A stretch of DNA of 11,427 nucleotides from Ruminococcaceae bacterium UBA1730 (GTDB lineage Bacteria > Bacillota > Clostridia > Oscillospirales > Acutalibacteraceae): positions 1 through 11,427 of the forward strand of contig DCII01000018.1 of the NCBI GenBank assembly GCA_002315935.1, written 5' to 3'. Below the pieces are notes generated by a model, which had not been told where the DNA came from, made no database searches, and saw only the letters and a list, made by a program, of their open reading frames with translations. A program made the position numbers and the translations under genes. Of this stretch, positions 6,226 to 11,427 are shown one piece after another; position 1 is the first letter of the stretch, and every line of letters starts with the position of its first letter.

Positions 6226-7220
6226 TTTACAATTCCAAATTCATAAGCAGCATTCGTATACCATCTGCCGGTGATAAAGTTACGGGGTCTGAACACAACC
6301 TTATCCGCATAGACCTCAAGCTGTGCACCTGTTCCCGAAAACGGATTGCCGAACATATTGACAATTCCGTAGGTCGGAAGACTGATATATGTAACTCCGT
6401 TCACCTGCTCTGCGGTCTTAAGTCCGAATAATTCGCCGTATAAACTGCTCTTGATGCCGGCGTGCATATGACCGCTGACATAATAAACATTATTATATTT
6501 TTCCATAATCGACTTGATGTCATTGACTTCAAGGTCAATTCCGCTGTCCGGCCAGATTGTATCTTCGCCGTTTATATCATCAACGGGCCAGTGGCAGCAA
6601 ACAAAAACGGGTTTGCCGTCTTTGGTTCCGTCCGCAAGCTCATCATCGAGGAATTTGAGCTGTTCGGCAGTCATATCCATTGCATCCCAGTGACCGCCGT
6701 CAACAACATCATCGCCGATGACTATGAACTTATATCCGTTGATTGTTTCGCTGTAATAGTTGGTTGTGAGATTTCTGCCGCTGTAATCGTTATAATATTT
6801 TATAACATTCTCCTTGGCTTCTTCACGGGTGATATTTGTAACATCTCTGTCACCTACATGGCCAATATCGTGATTTCCGGCGGCAATTATTGCTTTGCCT
6901 GCAAAATTATTTTTGATAATTTCATAAAACTTTGCAAGAGCCGGTTCATCGCCGTAGTTTGTAAGGTCGCCCGTAACAACAAGTGCATCAATATCTGCCT
7001 TACTTCTGCCGAGATTTTTAAGACCTGTTTTAAGAAATGTCTGACGAAAAATTCCGTTTTCTTCGATATGAGTATCGGAAATCATTTCAACATTCAGAAG
7101 GCAGTTTTCTTCTGAAGTGTTGAGAATAGGGAGTTCAATTCCGCTTGTGGGAATAAACGCCATAACAGCCGCCATAATAAAGGCTCCGAAATTTGATAAA
7201 ATTGCTTTAACAACTGACAT
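6222..7220 (-). CDS. Second membrane-tethered calcineurin-like metallophosphoesterase (paralogue)
   Basis: This enzyme shares its full-length architecture with the one at 2791-3768. Metal ligands are D49-x-H51, D85 in GDLTNYG, N116/H117 in GNHD, H210 in CCHWP and H251/H253 in GHMH. A hydrophobic N-terminal segment (residues 4-24) without an obvious cleavage site points to an anchor, with the catalytic domain outside the cell. After NHDIGH it carries a slightly longer insertion (VGDRDVTNITREEA). The start is well supported: GGAGG (7232-7228) with a 7-base spacer and a promoter upstream. It overlaps the PHP gene by 4 bases. A two-step degradation, with an outer phosphodiesterase and an inner phosphatase, is conceivable but not shown. 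The substrate is unknown. Confidence 0.9.
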   Translation of the reverse strand: MSVVKAILSNFGAFIMAAVMAFIPTSGIELPILNTSEENCLLNVEMISDTHIEENGIFRQTFLKTGLKNLGRSKADIDALVVTGDLTNYGDEPALAKFYEIIKNNFAGKAIIAAGNHDIGHVGDRDVTNITREEAKENVIKYYNDYSGRNLTTNYYSETINGYKFIVIGDDVVDGGHWDAMDMTAEQLKFLDDELADGTKDGKPVFVCCHWPVDDINGEDTIWPDSGIDLEVNDIKSIMEKYNNVYYVSGHMHAGIKSSLYGELFGLKTAEQVNGVTYISLPTYGIVNMFGNPFSGTGAQLEVYADKVVFRPRNFITGRWYTNAAYEFGIVK

Positions 7221-7248
7221 ATTTTTTCCTCCGATAATATTTGAATCA

Positions 7249-7277
7249 ATTATAACCTCAATAAGAATTTATTGCAA
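7249..7277 (-). promoter_or_regulatory. Promoter of the metallophosphoesterase-PHP operon
   Basis: On the minus strand, TTGCAA (7277-7272) and a perfect TATAAT (7254-7249) are separated by 17 bases. The start of transcription would be near 7242, about 22 bases before the ATG. No terminator is visible between the EamA gene and this promoter, so read-through from upstream may add to it. Confidence 0.68.
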
Positions 7278-7288
7278 CTCTTTTTTCT

Positions 7289-7711
7289 TTAAGCACCTAT
7301 CAGTGCAAGCCCTAAAACACAGACTGCAACACCTGCAACTTTTCTGAATGTAATTTCTTCTTTATAAAATACGGCACCGACACCAATCAGAATGAACGCA
7401 AGAATTATATTTGCAACAACGGGAGCGGTGTTGATATTCCAGCCAACCCTGTAAATATTCAGATATCCGAATTCAAGAGCAACTATGCAAATTCCGAAAA
7501 CAATGGTAGTCCAGTTGATTTTTGAAAATTCACCTGCTATATTCTTTCCGTGAGAATCAACAAGAAAAACCGCAACTGAAATAATCGCCGCAACGGAATA
7601 TGTAATTGCAAGCGAAAAAAACGGATTTATTGTTTCCGGCGTACTTTTTGCACAGATATTATAGAACGTGTTTGCACCGACAACAACGAGAATGGGCCAT
7701 ATCATCTGCAT
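7289..7711 (-). CDS. Single-domain EamA/DMT-superfamily membrane transporter
   Basis: This small protein of 140 residues consists of one EamA repeat with four to five hydrophobic helices. It ends in the characteristic FYKEEITFRKVAGVAVCVLGLALIG segment, in which a charged turn precedes the last helix. Larger relatives carry two such repeats in one chain; single-repeat members of the drug/metabolite transporter superfamily work as dimers. Substrate and direction are unknown. The start at 7711 is chosen because AGGAG (7723-7719) lies 7 bases upstream. An upstream in-frame ATG at 7735 falls inside a hairpin and lacks a ribosome binding site. The gene begins 52 bases after the stop of the LCAT-like gene, on the same strand and without a good promoter of its own, so co-transcription is likely. 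Confidence 0.8.
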   Translation of the reverse strand: MQMIWPILVVVGANTFYNICAKSTPETINPFFSLAITYSVAAIISVAVFLVDSHGKNIAGEFSKINWTTIVFGICIVALEFGYLNIYRVGWNINTAPVVANIILAFILIGVGAVFYKEEITFRKVAGVAVCVLGLALIGA

Positions 7712-7732
7712 AATTTTTCTCCTGTATAACAT

Positions 7733-7758
7733 CACCCACAGTCAGACGACTATGGGTG
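7733..7758. repeat. Imperfect palindrome between the LCAT-like and EamA genes
   Basis: CACCCACAGTC (7733-7743) and GACTATGGGTG (7748-7758) pair at 10 of 11 positions around a 4-base loop. There is no U run on either strand, so it is not a standard terminator. It may be an mRNA processing or stability element in a polycistronic message, or a remnant of an IS200/IS605- or REP-like sequence, whose ends carry such hairpins. Confidence 0.6.
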
Positions 7759-7763
7759 GAATT

Positions 7764-9584
7764 TCATTGAACAAAAGGAAGTTTCTTTATTATTTTCTTA
7801 AAAAAGTTAATAATCCATCTGAAAATAAACGGAACTTTATTGTTTTCAACAGAGGTATTCTTAACAGAAACTCCGCTGTAGAAATCAACAACCGAGATGC
7901 CGAATGTCTTTTCAAAGGTCTTGTTCAGAATGTTATATTTAACCGTGAGTTTTCCGCTCTTTACAGTGTCCGCTTTAACAGCAATATCAACCGATTCGCC
8001 TGCAAGAAGAGGAACCGAAATCTTTTCCGTTGTTGAAACTGCATCGCTTTCAATGCCCTTGATAATAATTGTATCTTTAAGTGAAAGATTTTTTACGGTC
8101 AGAACATATTCCGCAGAGCCGTCAAGAAGAAGAAAACTGCTGTTTGTATTTTTGAACGTTATTGCAACATCGGAAGTCGGAGCGGTGCACTCAATAAATT
8201 GAGGAAATTCATATGATGAATAAGCATCTTTAAGGTCGTGGGTATAAAGAAGTGTTTCAACAAGTGCAAGTGACTTCGGGCACCATTCAACCTGACCGTG
8301 AAAAAGATTGTTGATAACCCATGTTCTGTGCGGCCAGTAGCCTGCCGAAAGGTCAACCGTTCTGTCAGGTGAAATACTGTTCTTTTCGTTTTCAACCGCC
8401 TGAACATAGTTTTCAGGGAATGTTTCTCCCCAAGGAGCACAGACTGCACCGCATGAATATTTCATATCAACAATACTGTCGGAATAAGCATTTGTATTAA
8501 GAACAAGGTTTCTGCCTGTGCATGATTTAATTGAAATTGTTGCACCGTATCTTTCTGCTTTTTCAAAAGTTTCGGTTATATGCGAAGAAAATCCGTTATA
8601 AAATTCAGTTGTTTTCGCAATTGATACGGCATTTTCGGTTTCATCGAGGAAAAGAGGATAAACTCTGCTGTATTCTTCTTTCGGAATCATTTCCCATGCG
8701 GCAATGCAACTTTTAACAGGCGGAAGAAGAACTTCGGTTCTGCCGTAATCAATTGCATCCTTGATAATCTGAACATCATCAAGCAGGTCGGCAATAAATG
8801 TTAAATCGGTTTCTATGTGAAGTATATCGCTTAAAAGAAGAAGAACGCTTCTTAAATCAAGAGTAAGATACTGCGAAGAATCGAATAAATCCGTCACAAA
8901 TGAAGTGCCGCCGAGAACAGGAGTGTCAAAAACAACATTATCGACCTGACTGAGAGATGAATATTTATAAAGATACTGACCAACAAGCAGGCTTCCCTGA
9001 CTTATGCTGTAAATACTAACCTTTTTTGAATCTGTAAGTTCGAGAACATCATCAATATATTTTTTGAGTTCATCGGCTGTATCGTTAAAATCAAGACGCC
9101 AGTCATAGGTGAAATTAAAAACATTCTCATCGCCTATTCTTTCGCCGATTGATTCCATATCAAGGAATTCCGAGCCTGTATAAGGAACATAAGCGAGCAT
9201 ATCATTCTTTTTGAACGCCGCAAGAGAAGTGTTTTTCGCTCCGCTGACTATGGGCTTGACATCATAATAAGATGTGCCGTCTGCATTCATTCTGACAGGT
9301 TCAAGAATTCTCGAAACAATATCGGAAAGTTGCTGAACATAGCCTTTTTCGGCACGCCATTTATCAATTTCCGATTTGATATGAGCAGGGCTCAAATCAT
9401 CAAGACCTGCCGCCGCAAGAAGTTGGTCTTTTGACGGCGGAAAAACCGCTTCGCCGTCAATAGCAAGAGTTGTTGCACCGAAACCGCTTATCATTATTAC
9501 CGGTGTTACGCTTTCGGCAGAGGCAAAAGGCATAACAGCCGCAATAATAATTACGGACATAATTATCGAAATGATTTTTTTCAT
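7764..9584 (-). CDS. Secreted LCAT-like alpha/beta-hydrolase (predicted lipase/acyltransferase)
   Basis: A signal peptide (MKKIISIIMSVIIIAAVMPFASA) directs export. The next region, PVIMISGFGATTLAID (about residues 28-43), matches the N-terminal strand and oxyanion region of the lecithin:cholesterol acyltransferase family. YDWR (160-163) is the family hallmark that precedes the nucleophile. The nucleophile elbow is unusual, S193-I-S195-Q-G197, with Ser where Gly is normal. FDTPVLGG follows, as expected after this strand. Catalytic His candidates are H419 (WPHRTW) and H429 (LFHGQVEW); the acid is not obvious. From about residue 465 an extra beta-rich domain is attached, ending in a basic amphipathic helix (RWIINFFKKIIKKLPF) that could dock on membranes. 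The start has a GGGGGA ribosome binding site (9599-9594). The likely reaction is acyl-ester hydrolysis or transfer on lipids; activity is unproven. Confidence 0.72.
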   Translation of the reverse strand: MKKIISIIMSVIIIAAVMPFASAESVTPVIMISGFGATTLAIDGEAVFPPSKDQLLAAAGLDDLSPAHIKSEIDKWRAEKGYVQQLSDIVSRILEPVRMNADGTSYYDVKPIVSGAKNTSLAAFKKNDMLAYVPYTGSEFLDMESIGERIGDENVFNFTYDWRLDFNDTADELKKYIDDVLELTDSKKVSIYSISQGSLLVGQYLYKYSSLSQVDNVVFDTPVLGGTSFVTDLFDSSQYLTLDLRSVLLLLSDILHIETDLTFIADLLDDVQIIKDAIDYGRTEVLLPPVKSCIAAWEMIPKEEYSRVYPLFLDETENAVSIAKTTEFYNGFSSHITETFEKAERYGATISIKSCTGRNLVLNTNAYSDSIVDMKYSCGAVCAPWGETFPENYVQAVENEKNSISPDRTVDLSAGYWPHRTWVINNLFHGQVEWCPKSLALVETLLYTHDLKDAYSSYEFPQFIECTAPTSDVAITFKNTNSSFLLLDGSAEYVLTVKNLSLKDTIIIKGIESDAVSTTEKISVPLLAGESVDIAVKADTVKSGKLTVKYNILNKTFEKTFGISVVDFYSGVSVKNTSVENNKVPFIFRWIINFFKKIIKKLPFVQ

Positions 9585-9599
9585 TGATATTTTCCCCCG

Positions 9600-9628
9600 A
9601 TTTTATTTGTAAAAAATTACATCGCCAA
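9600..9628 (-). promoter_or_regulatory. Possible weak promoter of the LCAT-like gene
   Basis: On the minus strand, TTGGCG (9628-9623) and TAAAAT (9605-9600) are separated by 17 bases. The -35 match is poor and overlaps the U run of the lipase terminator. Some promoter is needed here because the terminator isolates this gene from the lipase operon. Confidence 0.3.
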
Positions 9629-9648
9629 AAAGCCGCATTTCTGCGGCT
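9627..9648 (-). terminator. Intrinsic terminator of the Dabb-lipase operon
   Basis: On the minus strand, AGCCGCA-GAAA-TGCGGCT forms a perfect 7-bp stem with a stable GNRA tetraloop, followed by TTTT and GG. It starts 3 bases after the lipase stop codon, which is close to ideal for a bacterial terminator. Confidence 0.88.
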
Positions 9649-9651
9649 GAA

Positions 9652-10899
9652 TTATTCAGTTGCAAGAATTATATCAAGAAGCTCAATCATTTCGTTTCGT
9701 GTTTCGGACTTATCTGCGAAAAGACCTATCGGAGTTCCATGATCTCCCTTGCGAACAGGAAGAACATTCCACACTCCCTTTTCAACACTTTTTGCATCAT
9801 AATCCTTATGTGCTTCGTCAAAAGGATAGAGTGCCGATTTGACATTAACAAGGCCGTCATTCGGCATCCACGATTCATCAATCTCGGTTCCGCTGTCTTC
9901 ATCGGTAAAGCTTCCCATACCCGTTATCCAATCCGAAAAAACTCCGAGCAGAATGAAATCAATGTTTTTCGGGATATATTTTCCTCTTGAAGACTTTTGA
10001 GTGCAGTCATAGGCAACGGAGAAATAATAGACATCACTGCTCGTTTCAATCATTTCATTAAGCTCCTTGCAATCCTTAAGGCTCAGACCGTAATCAACGC
10101 TGTCGGTTGTGTTCAGAAATCTCGGAACAGCTTCAAGGAACGGGTCAGCCTTACCGTCTGGGTCGCCGGGAATATCGCACAGTCCAAACTGCTCAAGATG
10201 AAAATCAACAACCGTTCCGTTTGCAATGCTTCTGCCAAAGGTTGCCGCCCAGAGGGTTGCAATAATTTTCATGAGCTTAATAAGACTTCGGTGGCTCGCA
10301 ACATTATAAGCTGTTGTTCCGTTGAGAGGAGTGCATATCGTTGTGCAGGTTGCAATCCAATCCTCATGGCCACCCTCAAAAAGCGGAGACGGATTTTCGC
10401 AGGCGTTCATTTCTTCCTCGCAACCGTATGTGAGCAGATATGTGAGCAGTCTGACGGCATTTCCTCCGAAGCTGTGACCGATAAGATGAATCTTTTTTCC
10501 GTCTTCTCCCCAACCCTCAAAAAGAGGTTTATCATAGCTTCTGCCATATCTTTTATGACCCTTCTCAGAGCTATGAGCAGAGCCGTAGTCAACTCTTGAA
10601 CCTGTTAACTGGGCATAAAGCTCGCAAGCCTGATCCCATGCACTTGAAAGAGGACCTACGGAGGCGGCATAGCAATCATAGCCATTATCAACAAGATAAT
10701 TCACCATGCTTCCGGTTGTTGCTCCCCAATACGGAGCAATGCTGTTTATTCCCTCATTCGAACCCCATCCGAACATTCCGTGAACGAGAACAACGGGATA
10801 TTCGTTTTTAACGGTCTGCTCATTCGAAGCGGAAACCGAAAAAGAAAATGCGGAAATAACGATTGCAGCACAGAGAAGGAGACTAATTGTTTTTTTCAA
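9652..10899 (-). CDS. Secreted triacylglycerol lipase of family I.5 (Geobacillus/Staphylococcus type)
   Basis: Residues are numbered from the TTG start; add 3 for the GTG start. The signal peptide (MKKTISLLLCAAIVISAFSFSVSAS) is followed by YPVVLVHGMFGWG, the oxyanion strand. The triad is S143 in GHSFGG, D348 in PNDGLVN and H387 in KGDHGTPIG. D89, H109 and H115 have the same 20- and 6-residue spacing as three of the four zinc ligands of Geobacillus lipases (Asp61, His81, His87), within the conserved VDYGSAHSSEKGHKRYGRSY block. At 415 residues it is family-sized, and it should hydrolyse long-chain triglycerides or related esters outside the cell. There is no ATG near the start: GTG at 10908 overlaps the ribosome binding site, whereas TTG at 10899 lies 8 bases after GGGAAG (10913-10908), so TTG is preferred. 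The gene follows the Dabb gene by 18 bases and ends at its own terminator. Confidence 0.92.
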   Translation of the reverse strand: MKKTISLLLCAAIVISAFSFSVSASNEQTVKNEYPVVLVHGMFGWGSNEGINSIAPYWGATTGSMVNYLVDNGYDCYAASVGPLSSAWDQACELYAQLTGSRVDYGSAHSSEKGHKRYGRSYDKPLFEGWGEDGKKIHLIGHSFGGNAVRLLTYLLTYGCEEEMNACENPSPLFEGGHEDWIATCTTICTPLNGTTAYNVASHRSLIKLMKIIATLWAATFGRSIANGTVVDFHLEQFGLCDIPGDPDGKADPFLEAVPRFLNTTDSVDYGLSLKDCKELNEMIETSSDVYYFSVAYDCTQKSSRGKYIPKNIDFILLGVFSDWITGMGSFTDEDSGTEIDESWMPNDGLVNVKSALYPFDEAHKDYDAKSVEKGVWNVLPVRKGDHGTPIGLFADKSETRNEMIELLDIILATE

Positions 10900-10926
10900 T
10901 ATTATCACTTCCCGAACGGAGTATTA

Positions 10927-11220
10927 TTACTCAATAACATAATCAATCGCAATGCTTGATTCACTTACAGAGTGCATATGAGTCTTGACTACCGAGCAAT
11001 GATACGGGTCATTCTGATAGGCATCAAGGTCTTCAGCATTGTCAAGAACAACCTGAAGCACAACATCATATGACCTTTCCGAATGAAGGAAATCCGTTCC
11101 GACTTCAATCCCACGAAGCATCGGAACATTGCCCTTCATCGAAAGAAGAATTTCTTTGGTTTTAAGGCATTCAGCCTCGCTGTTATCCTTCAACCTGAAA
11201 CAAACAATATGCTTAATCAT
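10927..11220 (-). CDS. Dabb-domain (stress-responsive alpha/beta-barrel) protein
   Basis: This compact 97-residue protein makes up a single Dabb domain, a ferredoxin-like fold that forms dimeric barrels. The opening MIKHIVCFRLKD, the central GIEVGTDF...YDVVLQVVLDNAEDLDAYQNDPYH and the closing HMHSVSESSIAIDYV segments match the family pattern. Members have varied or unknown roles: some act in cyclisation or ring cleavage, many are only stress-associated. No signal sequence is present, so it is cytoplasmic. The start has AAAGGGTG (about 11234-11227) 6-8 bases upstream. It is the first gene of the unit with the lipase, behind a perfect promoter. Why a cytoplasmic Dabb protein is paired with an exported lipase is unclear. 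Confidence 0.82.
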   Translation of the reverse strand: MIKHIVCFRLKDNSEAECLKTKEILLSMKGNVPMLRGIEVGTDFLHSERSYDVVLQVVLDNAEDLDAYQNDPYHCSVVKTHMHSVSESSIAIDYVIE

Positions 11221-11249
11221 TCAAATCACCCTTTTCATTTGATGATAAC

Positions 11250-11278
11250 ATTATAAAGATATTTTACGGCTTTGTCAA
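11250..11278 (-). promoter_or_regulatory. Perfect consensus sigma-A promoter of the Dabb-lipase operon
   Basis: On the minus strand, TTGACA (11278-11273) and TATAAT (11255-11250) are separated by exactly 17 bases, a full consensus match. Transcription would start near 11243, about 23 bases before the ATG. I see no extended palindrome that would mark a repressor site. High unregulated expression would be expected. Confidence 0.88.
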
Positions 11279-11317
11279 CGGGGTTTATCCGACAGATGAA
11301 TTATTTTGCCTAAAGAC

Positions 11318-11346
11318 TTGATATTAATTAAAAATGGTGTTATATT
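11318..11346 (+). promoter_or_regulatory. Rightward promoter directed into the right-hand repeat
   Basis: TTGATA (11318-11323) and TATATT (11341-11346) are separated by 17 bases, each a 5/6 match. The transcript would start near 11353, just before the repeat at 11363, and leave the window. The target gene is not visible. Confidence 0.5.
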
Positions 11347-11362
11347 GTTTTAGATATACTAA

Positions 11363-11427
11363 GGGAAACTCTGATAAATGCGTCGTCGCATCTTTTTGGT
11401 CCGTTTTGGCGTGAAATGCGTTACAAA
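11363..11427 (+). repeat. Right-hand dispersed repeat, inverted relative to the left end of the window
   Basis: Bases 11374-11390 are the exact reverse complement of 1-17, and GGGAAACT/CTGA (11363-11373) matches the left copy with a few differences. The repeat begins with GGGAAACTCTGATAAATG, holds an ATGCG-TCGT-CGCAT hairpin and a T run (11393-11397), and continues beyond the window. The two copies face outward from the 11.3-kb segment. No coding sequence is seen in 11281-11427. Confidence 0.6.

Noticed and set aside
6462..7115. A 217-codon plus-strand frame opposite the second metallophosphoesterase
   Set aside because: The opposite strand encodes all metal-ligand motifs of a known fold. 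The plus frame is an Ile/Val/Cys-rich shadow without a start signal.
7733..7758. The palindrome as an intrinsic terminator of the LCAT-like gene
   Set aside because: No T run follows on either strand, and the ribosome binding site of the next gene begins about 10 bases later.
9997..10599. A 200-codon plus-strand frame opposite the lipase
   Set aside because: It overlaps the catalytic region of a certain lipase gene and shows no motif or ribosome binding site.
11374..11400. The ATGCG-TCGT-CGCAT hairpin plus T run as a terminator
   Set aside because: The stem is only 5 bp and the same sequence recurs at the left edge as a repeat, so a repeat is the better explanation.
1..11427. The whole window as one composite transposon
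   Set aside because: Only short repeat ends are visible, there is no transposase or target duplication, and the gene content includes a housekeeping-type RNA methyltransferase. The repeats may be independent copies.
1..11427. CRISPR arrays, tRNA or rRNA genes, and toxin-antitoxin or anti-phage systems
   Set aside because: No regularly spaced direct repeats, no cloverleaf-type sequence and no recognisable defence or toxin domains were seen on either strand.

Overview
The window looks like chromosome from a low-to-moderate GC Gram-positive anaerobe of the class Clostridia, most likely a gut or rumen Ruminococcus/Oscillospiraceae-type bacterium. This is an inference from the AGGAGG-type ribosome binding sites, the sigma-A promoters with 17-nt spacers, the Gram-positive lipoprotein and secretory signals, the small intergenic palindromic repeats and the family mix. 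No rRNA, tRNA, CRISPR array, phage gene or intact transposase gene is visible.

Layout, left to right. Positions 1-28 hold the end of a repeat whose inverted partner begins near 11363. On the plus strand follow a glycerophosphodiester phosphodiesterase-like protein (102-872) and a lipoprotein of unknown function (950-1804), closed by a strong terminator. A SpoU/TrmH rRNA or tRNA 2'-O-methyltransferase (1858-2664, minus) converges on that terminator. It is transcribed divergently from a plus-strand pair: a membrane-tethered metallophosphoesterase (2791-3768) and a MATE exporter (3771-5195). Facing this pair is a minus-strand pair: a paralogous metallophosphoesterase (6222-7220) and a HisJ-type PHP phosphatase (5419-6225). 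The two pairs meet at a shared bidirectional hairpin terminator (5380-5420). Further right, all on the minus strand, are a one-domain EamA/DMT transporter (7289-7711), a 606-residue secreted LCAT-like hydrolase (7764-9584), a secreted family I.5-type lipase (9652-10899) and a Dabb-domain protein (10927-11220). The Dabb and lipase genes form an operon with a perfect consensus promoter and a clean terminator.

The clearest new structural observation is a 196-bp non-autonomous mobile element (5169-5364). It has 21-bp terminal inverted repeats and a perfect 8-bp target duplication, and it landed exactly between the last sense codon and the stop codon of the MATE gene. The empty site can be reconstructed. 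The insertion replaced the original stop, added eight residues encoded by the element's own terminal repeat, and moved the gene about 204 bp away from its terminator. A second palindromic repeat (5235-5321) is nested inside it.

Functionally, much of the window encodes exported or membrane-tethered hydrolases that could act on ester and phosphodiester bonds of lipids: a true lipase, an LCAT-like acyl hydrolase, a GDPD and two metallophosphoesterases. Three transport or unknown envelope proteins accompany them (MATE, EamA, lipoprotein). A lipid or phospholipid scavenging and envelope-remodelling neighbourhood is a reasonable inference, but the genes lie in several transcription units and no substrate can be read from the sequence.
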